The translations under genes were made by a program, and so were the position numbers. Source: Ectocarpus siliculosus (lineage: Eukaryota; Sar; Phaeophyceae; Ectocarpales; Ectocarpaceae). Taken from it: 64,000 nucleotides of DNA. Below are positions 1-10,600 of this stretch, in pieces; the first letter of the stretch is position 1; the number at the start of each line of letters is the position of its first letter. The DNA lies in contig FN649744.1 of NCBI GenBank assembly GCA_000310025.1, positions 540,025-604,024 on the forward strand, written 5' to 3'. A model generated the notes under the pieces. It did not search any database, was not told the DNA's origin, and saw only the letters and a list, made by a program, of their open reading frames with translations.

Positions 1-1
1 G

Positions 2-229
2 TCGGCGGCGGAGAAGAAGTACCGGGAAGGGGGGAGGGCGGTGGCCATCTGGACGTTTATCAGGGGGGATGGTAAAGCGTCGCCATTCGGGACAGCCAAG
101 GACGTGCAGGTGCTGGCCCGGGAATTCAGGATGGATGGGGAAGGAGTGGCGCAGATCGCGGCCATGGCCGGGTTGGAGGTGGAGCGTTTTTCGACCAACA
201 GAAAGGTCCTGAGGTCGGAGATGCTGTAG
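2..229 (+). CDS. Unassigned ORF, open at the left window edge
   Basis: An open frame runs in from the window edge and stops with TAG at 227-229, giving about 75 residues. It is Ala/Arg/Glu-rich and ends in a short basic stretch (RKVLRSEML). I do not recognise a family. It could be the last exon of a gene lying to the left or the end of a mobile element's gag-like frame. No start codon can be chosen because the frame is open to the edge; a GTG at 41 is the first alternative start but has no support. Confidence 0.25.
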   Translation, partial: SAAEKKYREGGRAVAIWTFIRGDGKASPFGTAKDVQVLAREFRMDGEGVAQIAAMAGLEVERFSTNRKVLRSEML

Positions 230-796
230 ACATGCAGAAAAATTTGGCCCCGAGTGTGCGTTCGAGCACTGATTACCACAATCTTCTCGAGCAAAAGCAT
301 GCCACGAATTTTAGTCACATTTCCGATATTACAGCCAAGAACGACTGCCGAGGTATTGTTTACATGTGACTTCATTTCGCAGTGTTTTGGACAATCGGAT
401 CAGGCTGTATCGAATATTGATACAGTTAGCTCCCGCAATGAAGAGACAAAAATTGAAGATGCGAAGGCTCAAACTTCCACGAAAAATAAGAAACAGGGTT
501 GAGAAGCATACCTCAATCTGGACCACACTAAGAGAAACGTCTCAGCAAGAAAACAGGAGCAAGCGCTACCTACATAGAGAACGGGGGAGTGTCGAGTATG
601 AAACATCCCACAGCTCCCCCCTCTCTCTCCCCCTCTCCCATGTGCTACCCACCCCCTCCCAGTAATACTGTAGTGCGTTAGTTTTAGCCCTCACTCATGT
701 GGTGGGGGCACAGGACCTTGTAGCGATAGTAGGCAAGCAGAAGAACAAAGAAATAAGGAACTTGATGTCAGAGATTGAACAGCGTACGCTGAGTTT
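230..796. other. No gene seen
   Basis: Only short overlapping ORFs with no family resemblance. A pyrimidine-rich stretch of CTCCCC type lies at about 610-660. Confidence 0.4.
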
Positions 797-1306
797 TCAG
801 TCCACAAAAAGAACTTGAGGGTGGACCGGAAATTGGCGTTTCTTACGCGCCGGCGCTAACTGCTGTATTGATAGCCCAGATGAAAAATTTGCGATTATCG
901 CGAATCGCGCTGGTACCATAGTGCGGGCCATTGGTACAGCAGCAGTAGTACGTCGTGAAGAGGGCTCATCCAGGCTGTTGGTGCCGTGCACTGACTGTGT
1001 TTGCAATGTGGGCTGTAACGACGAGAGAGGGCAAATATCACTGCTGCCGTGTAGAGGTACGGTACGTCGAAGTATTTTTTTTTGTGGTTTGCTTTCTAGC
1101 ACGTCCAACAAGGGTTTCTTTGCAATCCCCTCTATTTCAAGTTGTTTGAATCGTTTGGCGTGGCTTAGGTCACTTGCGGCTGATTGCTTCATTGCATCGT
1201 ATCGTTCAAACCACGGATCGTCAATTGTTATAATAACACTAATGCAGTTATTCATGGTACCATTCTGTATCACCGTCCGCAACCGCTGTGCGTTGGCAGG
1301 TGTCAT
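797..1306 (-). CDS. Candidate exon of an unrecognised protein
   Basis: On the minus strand a frame begins right after a good acceptor (pyrimidine tract then TTTCTTTACAG, ending at 1307) and is open to 797. The first 80 or so residues look like real protein: mixed composition, with segments such as TIDDPWFERYDAM and KKPLLDVLESKPQKK. The rest is less convincing, and a possible donor (GAC then GTACCG) lies near residue 80. I cannot name the family. A neighbouring frame at 1504-2160 on the same strand could belong to the same gene, but I could not join the two. Confidence 0.3.
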   Translation of the reverse strand: MTPANAQRLRTVIQNGTMNNCISVIITIDDPWFERYDAMKQSAASDLSHAKRFKQLEIEGIAKKPLLDVLESKPQKKILRRTVPLHGSSDICPLSSLQPTLQTQSVHGTNSLDEPSSRRTTAAVPMARTMVPARFAIIANFSSGLSIQQLAPARKKRQFPVHPQVLFVD

Positions 1307-1503
1307 CTGTAAAGAAACGGGTGCGAATAACAGGTTCAGGGAACTTGAAGCGGGGGCAGTCGGGAATGCGTCACATCACTGGACCCAAGCCCCGGTCTCG
1401 CTTGAGAAGTTTGGGGCAAACAAAACTGATCCTGGGAAAGCAGAAGAAGAAAGTCTTGTGGATGTTGGGTGGGTAGTGGCTAGCCGTGCTGGTGGTACTC
1501 AAT

Positions 1504-2160
1504 TTACGGCAGTCTGTCAGCCCGCGGAAAAGACCCAATGAGGCAATCAGGGGTCAGCAGTGAAGGAGGAGGACCACCGGCTCCAAGAAGGAGAAGCTGT
1601 TGTTCTATTATAGGAGTGACAGCGTTCGGTGTTGGGTCGGGCCGGCGTTTGAAATTCCCGCAAGTGTCAGCGCAGCATACTGCTGCCTTACTTTTGTTTC
1701 GCTTTTGTTCCAGGTGCAACAGGGTGCTGTGAACGTCTGTCTCTTGCACCTGGAAGCTGGAGGCTGAGGTTGCGCTTAGGTCTTGGTGCTTGAGTAGTTC
1801 ACCCCATCTTGGGTTACAGCTTTGCGATGACTTGTGTTGGGTGGTACCCGGCCCTGAGGTGGTGCCTGCATGAATAGTCTCGCACACATTATTCAACAAC
1901 GGCATCAAACACCACCGCGCAATATGCAAGGCGTCGGGAATTTTCTCACAACCCCTGTGACCGGTTGCACATGCACACAACCTGTTGAATGCACCGCAAA
2001 TTTCATGTTTGAAGAATGGTTCCCGCAAGCCCAGTTTTTGACCTTGATTCAGTCTCAACGATCTGGCCGGATGAACCAAGCATGTTCTTCGGCTGCAACG
2101 CTCGTAGACATGGGCGTTGGATGTGGCCAATTTAGGCTCTTTCGGCAACACCAGGCGCAT
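1504..2160 (-). CDS. Long unassigned ORF (218 residues)
   Basis: A single uninterrupted frame of 218 codons starting at ATG 2160, unusually long for this low-GC stretch. The middle carries a Cys/His cluster (KHEICGAFNRLCAC, then TGHRGC) followed by PDALHIARWCLMPLL, which could be a metal-binding segment of a transposase-like protein. That reading is only an impression. It may equally be intron sequence that is open by chance. Confidence 0.2.
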   Translation of the reverse strand: MRLVLPKEPKLATSNAHVYERCSRRTCLVHPARSLRLNQGQKLGLREPFFKHEICGAFNRLCACATGHRGCEKIPDALHIARWCLMPLLNNVCETIHAGTTSGPGTTQHKSSQSCNPRWGELLKHQDLSATSASSFQVQETDVHSTLLHLEQKRNKSKAAVCCADTCGNFKRRPDPTPNAVTPIIEQQLLLLGAGGPPPSLLTPDCLIGSFPRADRLP

Positions 2161-2859
2161 TAGGCACCTTTCTGCGTCGATATACGTCGTCCGCTTGTGT
2201 GTTACATTAGGAGGATTTTTTACAGCTATTCTGTTTTAGGAAGGAAATCGACCCGAGCTCAGAACTTTAGCTGGGTTTGGGAACAAGAGAAAGCTCCAAG
2301 GTTTCTACCTACCGAGAGTGCCTCAGCCGGAGGGAGGGTGCACAGCTTCTGGCCTCGAGAGCCTCCAAATCGAATCCTCTGCATCCCGCCAAAAGAACAA
2401 CAATGCCACGCATTTAATTGATTGGGCTTTTATACAGTCCAACCTTCAAGGTACTAGCTGAGTGCTCGTTACACATTCGGGCGCCTACGCTGAGCCCCAA
2501 GCTCACCACCTTGCGAGGCCATGTCTCATCTCATCTCAGCGTTGGTTAAACGTAAGCTGACAGGCCTTTTGCACAGCGTATGACAGTAATACACAAAACG
2601 TTTTTTACTAAAAAGAAAGCACCTTCTACCGTTCATTCTGATGGCAAGACCCGGGCAAGATAAGATGACCTGCAACAGCTCTATTTCGCATCATCTTCCG
2701 TTGGCAAAAAATACTCACCAAAATACAAGACGGACATTCCATCAAAACCTGAATAACAAAATCAAGGCCAGGGGAAGTGGTTTGCAGTGCATCAACCTTC
2801 GAGAGCAACGTGCAATAAACAAAATGAGCAAGCTTCCAGCCGTCCCTGGCACGCACACC

Positions 2860-3111
2860 CTACAGTATGTAAAAAATCACGAGGGATGCTGGCTGCAAAC
2901 CACTAGTAGCGCTGTACCCTGCCGCAAACCAAGCGCACGGGTCGAAGAAGCTCTCTTCATACGATGAAGCGTTCGTAGTATCACGTGGCATTCCCGCCGT
3001 GCGATAGCTTGACCAAGAGGTCAGGCGCATGGTCTGTCGCCAGTCTTCGGGCTTCCCCGACCTTTCCGCCAACAGCTCCGCCCAGAGGATGAAGTTGGTG
3101 GACCTGGGCAC
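2860..3111 (-). CDS. Possible exon, function unknown
   Basis: A minus-strand frame preceded by an acceptor-like GTGCCCAG. It encodes a Trp/Ser-rich stretch (STNFILWAELLAERSGKPED, later TSWSSYRTAG and DPCAWFAAGYSA). The composition looks protein-like but I recognise no domain. A second minus-strand frame at 3256-3528 (90 residues, polar, basic) could be an upstream exon; I could not connect them in phase. Confidence 0.2.
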   Translation of the reverse strand: MPRSTNFILWAELLAERSGKPEDWRQTMRLTSWSSYRTAGMPRDTTNASSYEESFFDPCAWFAAGYSATSGLQPASLVIFYIL

Positions 3112-3909
3112 ACGATAAGCCGATTGTGTGTGAAATCAAACGTCATTCGCGCCGCGGCGAAAAATTAGACCTCATGTCCGCGAACGCTTTCTCATACGGT
3201 ATCATATACTGGGTAAACTTCATGGTGCACAACATGAAGAAAACTCACATCCGGTCTACCGGTCGTCAAGTGACACCATTGAAACTGAAACAAAAACAAG
3301 ACGATCGCTGACCTCTTTGAATGGCACAGCTCTCTCTGTTGGCCCTTTAGACAGCTTTGGCCGGCCTCGACGCTGCTGGTTCGTCTCCTCCCCTGAGGCT
3401 GCTTGAGTATTCAAATCGCCTGCCCGAGGCGTGCGTTCAAGAGATGAGGAGGGTGTCAGGCAACGTGTTGCCGAAGAAATCGCGCCCGAAAAACGTATCC
3501 GATCTTCGGTCTCAAGTCCGCAAACCACGAACGTTCGTTCTGATTGGGTAAATTATCGCGTCAGTCGAAGTGTATTTTTCGCAAGATACATCAATATCAA
3601 TAGATGCCCGTGGCGCAAACTAGCATTTAACATAACGACAAAATGATAAACTCAGATCCAGCTCAATAGGTGAACCAAAATACGCACGTACGGCGCGTTC
3701 GCGTACTCCCACGCTCCACACAATCACCATCCACCGTTTGTCGCACACCGCTAGAACGAAAGGCCTGCATCTAGTGGGCATTTGCGTAGTTGTGTTGCAC
3801 GGGTGCCTGGGTTTTCGTATGAGCTCATGTATTCGTGCGTGGCTCCCGCATGATCATTGACATCTGAAAATGCATACACGGCGACACAATAAACAGTCGG
3901 CAACGTGGC

Positions 3910-4232
3910 CGGTCGCCCCGGTGGTCTAGTTGGTAGCCTCGTAACCTTCTAGAGGTCAGGTCAGGGGTTCGAAGTAGGCGAGCTTTTCTTGCAAAGTGAG
4001 TTTTTCTCTCGCTTCCGCTCCTGGCCAAGTGGATAGCGCTAGTTCGTGTGTACACAGAGGGAAGAGAGTGCTGAACTCTTCTCGCATTAAAAATCGAAGG
4101 CAAAGTACCGCAGGAGGGGAGGGTAGAGAGAGGCTCTTCTGTGTGACCACGGGTTGGAATAAACGGCACTAATAGTGCTGTGAGCGCTGATTTGAAGTGA
4201 AGAACAAAAAATTAAATAAATAAATAAATAAA
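3910..4232 (+). mobile_element. tRNA-derived SINE, copy 1
   Basis: The head resembles a tRNA gene: an A-box-like TGGTCTAGTTGG near 3921 and a B-box-like GGGGTTCGAA near 3966. A conserved non-tRNA body of about 250 bp follows, then a tail of A-rich tetranucleotides (AAAT)n at 4208-4231. The same head and body recur at 46201 (+) and about 59980-60275 (-). Three copies with a Pol III promoter head, the same body and A-rich tails fit a SINE. The copy is diverged: the B box lacks the trailing CCC seen in copy 2. Confidence 0.85.
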
Positions 4233-4662
4233 CAGCGACCTCTGGTTGTGATGTGGTTATAATTTGAATTTCACTTCGCACAGGCACGGTGTGAGCCAAT
4301 CAGATGCCGCATGCTCGTAAGTAGTGTGACCACATGACGATACAACTGTCTAACAGAGGCTCACTCGGCTTGTTGCGCCACGCTGTCAGCAAATATATGA
4401 TCGTTTCTCCTACACCCTCAGATAGGTGCCTTGGACATTTTCAATCCGGACTTGGACAAGTCGGTCGAATCAGTTCTTAATGTGAGATTCGTTTCCAGGT
4501 TTTATTTCTTGAATACACCACACTACCGATCGCAGCAAGTTGTGGGGGGAAGAAGAAAGTAAACGGCCATCAACGACAACAATTGGAGACTTTGTACATT
4601 GGGAAGAACACATCGGACCGGCGGTCTGTTAACCTCACACACTAACCTAATCAGCCTCATGG

Positions 4663-7600
4663 CTAGTAGCCGTGTCCTGTGGACCTACCGGTGATGGCGA
4701 TGGTTTTGTCATCACTTGCAGGTGGTCGTAGCTCATCGTCCTCGTTTCCGTTGACGGCCGGTTCTTCTCGCGCTTCCAAATCGCCTGTTGCGTTTAATGG
4801 CAACAGTCAGTGACAACAATCAACACGGAGTCTTACGAGGGGGCAGCACATTAGTGTTTGTGTTCAAACCTGTTCGACCCTATAAAATACAAGAAATGCA
4901 ACAAGCTCCAATACAAGATGAATTGGCTACTCATAGGTTGATGCGCCAATGGCGTGCATCGCCATCCAAGTGCACTAGACTTCAAATCGGCGTTAAAAAA
5001 TTGGAAGGTTCGCAGCTGTCCGTTCGCACAACGGTGTTCTCACCTATGCAAGCGTTGAATATGCCCATCGTTTCGCGTATCCACGCATCGGCTCCTTCGT
5101 TCCCCGCCAGTGCTGTCAAATGAGGCAAGATAGCTCGCGCGTGATCCTGCACGACCACGACGCGACCAAACGTTAACAGTTGCAGCTGTAATGATGGATA
5201 TTCAGACCATAACAAGAGGAGAGACACGACCAGAACTGCTATCGTCTGGAATTTCAACTCCTCGGCGACTCTTGTGACCTGCTTTCAGTTTCATCCTGTC
5301 GTTACGGCAAAAGAGCCAGCATCCCTCCACGGTTGGGCACTCACCAACTTCCCAGCACGACAGCACATCTCTACGGCTGCGCCCAGACTGCATGGATCTG
5401 GTTTGGATGGTTTGACTTGCTGCGACTGCCGCAACACTTCGAGGCCTTTCCTCCACTCCCCCGCGGAACTGCATGCGCGAATGGTGGCCGCCACAGCAAA
5501 TCCCGCCGGGCGCATCCCTTCCTCGTGCATCTCCGTCAACAATTTCATTGCACCCTCCCAGCTGCCAGCCTGTGATCGTGAGTGCATTGAAACGCGGTGA
5601 TCAGGTTACTGTGGTAATTGGACATGTCTCAAGCTGCAATCGCATAACGCTCACCAAAAAGAGCGGACCTCTTGCCTCGGTGACAATGAATAGAAAACAG
5701 CACTGTAATGGCGCAGCTGTGCCACGTATGGTGCTGCGAACACGACACCAGAGGGGGGCATATCGGGGCCACGGTAGACATCTCAAGTTCTGACACGCGG
5801 GCAGTTGAGGAAACAGATACAACTCAGGGCGTGTTGACCCTATTATATAATAGCACAGCAGTGCGTTACCGCACCCACCTCCACGACTTTGCGGTCATGA
5901 ACATATTGAGAGATGGCCTGGTTCTTCACTAGCTTCATTAGACTAGAGGGCGCGTTGGTAAGGGTCGCTCGATCATGTCGTTCAAGTCATCTCCAAGAAA
6001 TTGTTCAGCAACTTTTGTCTTCTTGGAAACGACCGCGCCTTCTGACACACCTTGCCACACGCCCCAACCGCGCAGTTGTAGCTTCTCACACCAGGTTTCA
6101 GGCCGATCTCCTTCATCTCCTCGAAAAAATCCAACGTCTTGTCCGTGCGGCCGCCTTCTCCTGTCGCCCGAAGAAGGGCCATGTAGAACTTCTCTGTCGC
6201 CCGGACACCGTCTACCTTCATCATCTTCTCACCAAGGAGTACACAAGCCGCCAAGCCAGGCAACGTTGAGAAAGGCGTGTGATGCCGACATCAGAAACAT
6301 ACATCCTGGATACAGGTAGATTCCTATATGCTTGAAGCGACGAAAGTGGGACGGGGAGTTCAATGCAACAATTTTCATGCGACTTCATGAGCGTCCTCAA
6401 AGACACACTACCCCGTAGCACCGGACTCCCAGCAGGGCGACAAAGCTAACCTAATCAAACAACTGCAGCCGGGTCAAGGCCAAGGTGGTCCAGTTGGTAT
6501 CCTCGGAGCGCATTCTGAAAGATGGGTCGTGATCTTGTGTCTCAGCCGAATATGAATATCAATTTTGCACTTTAACACGGGCAACGCGCTCAGTTCGTGA
6601 TCATGCTCGCGGGAAGGAGCTGCGCTACCCGTTTAGTGTAAACAATACGCAAGCACAGAGAAGGATAATGTACCACCCCGAAGCGGGGGTCTTCTGCAGG
6701 GAAGACAAGACGAAGGCGCATACTGGGAGAAGCGAGCGATGATACCAAATGCGACCGATATCTGTGCACACTTAAGCATACATCACCCGCGGTCTCGTAT
6801 AACACAACTGCCAATGCGAAGGCGTTGTGAGGAGGACGGCGGGAAAGTTGAAAACCGACATTCAGAGAGGAAACGAACACTGCTGAGGGCACGCACGCGG
6901 GCGACGTTTGCATACATACCTCCATCAAGTTCGTCGCCTCCTCCCACTTCCCTGCTCTCGCGCATGCTTGTGCGGTGGCGACATAAACAGAGGCTGATGC
7001 GGAGGGGCCGTACTTCCGCGTTTCGTGCAGAAGGGCTAGTGCTACCTCCCATCTCCCGCCCCTCCCGCATCTGTCAGAAGGTGGGGAATCCGTCAAGAGG
7101 GGCAAGCACGCGTCGAAAACAAATGTCAAGGTTGTCTTTGTCCCTGGCAAGCGGGTGTGAAAACGGAGGTATATGCACACCAGGCTGCCCTTGCGGTAGG
7201 ACCATCACTTCACCAAAATCAAGGTTTAGGTGATTCGCCGATAGTGAAGGGAAGGCCACTCACGCAGAGATGACGCTTGAAAGGGACAGCACGGTCGGCG
7301 GGTATCCAGCGGCGCGCATTGCCTTGATCAACGCAACGGAGTGTCGCCACTCTCCCGCCTGCGGACGTGCAGATCAAGCGCACACAGAAGGGGTGTGTCA
7401 GGGATGGCGTGGCATCAAGTCACACACCTTGAGGTACAGTCGAGGAGCCACCGATTGTTGTATTGGTTAGTATCGCAAGGAGCACACTTTGAGGTGGGAA
7501 ACAAGAGAGGGATCGAGAGAAAGAGAGAGAGACATGCAGCCTGAAAATTCGCACCTCAAAAGCTGAGGCGATACAAACAGCTGATAGAGACACCTTGCTA

Positions 7601-10600
7601 AGCACATGAGGCTTAACACCAGGCAACCTCGTGCAGGAAAGCGGGTTTACCGATCGCCCCGATACCAAAAACCCGAATTGGTAAATGTGGTACGGTAATG
7701 CACAAGACTGCTGAGTGTTACTCGGCTTGACGCAAAATCAATTACCTTCCTTGACTTTGCTACGTTTCCATCGCCCGTGAAAAGCAACGACACCTGTTTC
7801 CTTCAACTGACCTTGGAACAGCAGTCGACTGCAGCCTTGAACGCTACGTCAGTTGGGGGGTTGCCGTCTGCCTTCATCTCTTCCAGCAACTCGAGCAATA
7901 GTGGCCACTTGCCCGCTGTGCCGAGAGCATTTGCCTGCCCGTCGCACAGCAAGAAGAGTATTCCAGCAGTGGTGGGCTTTCTTTGCATTGTTGCTGAGAT
8001 ATAGGAGCCTGCTTGTTAAATGGTACACTAGCTAGATATGATCATTTGGGGGACACAAGCAGACCAAGTTGTGTCTAGTCGACGCGACGACACAAATTTT
8101 GCAATACGGGACCTTCAACAAGAGCCAGTAAGATTTGTGTTGAATATGCCGCTATGTGGCGCAGGCACGTATCCATACTTGCTTTTCTCCCAGACCCTAG
8201 TGTCTATTATCTGGTTGGAAGTATCAGATCGCTTCCGGTCCACAGAAAGCACCTCTCCCTACCACCAATACCAGGAGTCCCGTTTGCCGCCATTCGTCGT
8301 TCTTGCGGTCTGTTTTCCTCTCTGGTCGTACTGGATTCGCAGTGAAACATTTGCATTCTGAGGATACGCCATGGGAAAAAAAACGTTTTCACATCGAAGC
8401 CTCGCCAACCAACCCACTCTGAATGAAGTCTTTCACACGTATCGTTACAAACTCAGGGTGGCGGCCGAGCGCGGGTAGTTTCTCAAATCATGTGTACATA
8501 CATTTCGTGTATTAGCAGTTGCCACACGAGGTTCGCAGCATCTTGGTGCTGCCTGTCTCACCATGGCACCGAAGCTAATCCGATCTGGAGGGAGACCTAG
8601 CTCACGCATCTCCTTCAGTAGAGACAGCGCTAGCTCCCATTGCCCTCCTCGACCGCACGCGTGGATGGCCGAGTTGTACGATATCTCATTCGGCTGTAGG
8701 GGACAGGCAGCATGTGCAAAAACGTGTTCAACATGTAAGACGTTTTGTTCCGTGACATCGACGCTACCAATGAGCACCGTGAGCAAGCTAAGCCTCCAGA
8801 TTGTTTCAGGCTGGTATTGCCTACACTCAAGTGTCGCTAACATATTGAAGCGCCTCGCCTCGACAACGCCTCCTTTCTCAAGAATCGACCTCGCAGGCAA
8901 GCTGGCGTCAAACAACAACTTAACAAGTGGGCGAGGAATGCAATGTACGTGCGGGAAGTGCCACAAGGATGAACGACCGAAAGGAACCATCTTGTCTTGA
9001 CTCCGAGCGACGCACCTTGACGCCAAGCCCCGCTCTCGTCATTTCTCTAAGAAGCGCCACAGCCTTCTTCCACTCCCCACCCCTCCCAAGCGCGTTGATG
9101 GTGGCGTTGAAGCTCACAGTATCCGCCTCCAGAGGCTCTCCGCCCTCTGTCACTTGGCCAGCTCGCAACTCCGCCAAAAGATCAAGAGCAGTTTGCCACT
9201 CGGCCACTTCCGCGCAACTGCCGTCGTCGAGGGCAGAACGCACCGGGAGACAAGGGGAGGTATTTACTCATAGGACTGTTTGCCCGCCCCCCCACTAGAG
9301 TACGCCGGAGAAGTATGGGAAGGAAATAACAAGGTAGTGAAAGAACTCGAGGCGCCGCAGATGAAAGCAGCGAAAATCATCCCAGGATGTTCCAAGCGCA
9401 CAAGTAATGCAGCCGTCAGGGCAGAATTGGGGACCCAATCCCTACGGTCGGGAAGAGACGCAAGGAAACTGACATGGCAGTATCGCATGTGCGGGATGGG
9501 AGAGGAGAGGTTGCCGAGAATAGTATGGGGGGTGAAGTGGGCAAACAAAAAGAGGTGTAGACAACCCACGGAATGGGTCAAGGTTGTAGAGGAAGTATGG
9601 AAGGGGTTCGACATCGACGAAGATGAAACGCTGGAAACGGAGGGTCTACAGGGGTTCAAGGAGAAGATATATGTTGCTTGTGCCGAGAGAGAAGAACATA
9701 ATCTAAGGAAAGAAAACGAGGATAAGGAGGGTCTAAAAGTGTACGGAATGTTGCAAGAAGGAGGAGGGTTCGAGTAGGAATCAAGGATTACCTACATGGA
9801 CCAATGTATGCAGGGACAAAGCTCAAGGTCAAATTCAGGACCGGGGACATAGGCCTTCGAGAACGTCGACGAAGACACAGGACGGTAGACGACGAAGACG
9901 ACAAGTTTAAATATGATTGCGGCTTCGAATGCCAAGACCGTGTTCATGTAGTCGCGGAATGTCAGTTGTACGAAGAGGAGACGGAAGTGTACATGACTGA
10001 GCTGGGAAAAATACAAGGGAGGTACAGGGAGATGTTTGAGGCATGGAATAGAGAGGAGAGGACGATAGCTGTACTGGGGAGTAGGAAGTGGTTTGAAAAG
10101 GCGGGAAGGGATATCGTTAGGATAGATAGAATAGGGAAGACATTTTGAGCCACCTTTGGCAAAGTAGGAAGGAACGATTGGCCATCGGTGATCGGTCCTG
10201 TGGGAACAATACTCCGTCCTCTCGAGGACGCGTGGTCAATGGTCTAACCGCTAAGGAATGCAAAACATAAGAGTACGCCCCCCCCCCACTTCTCGTTTCA
10301 GCACGACACACCAGTCGAGATGTCGAGATGGAATGCGATGCGCAACTAGAACGACGCATCACGGAAAGCAGCAGCAACTGACTCACGCTTTGATGGCAAT
10401 GTTGAACGTTCGCGAATTTGGATGTTGCCACTGCGGGGAATCCTCCGACTGCATCTCCTTGAGCATTTTGAGAGACGTCCGCCACTCTCCGGCGATTCCG
10501 CACCTGCGGCACACCCGCATATTAACAGAGCAAATTTTATGCAACAAAGCAAGAGAGCAGAGGAAACTGTCAAAGTGCCTTTCACGTCATTTTGTTCGCC

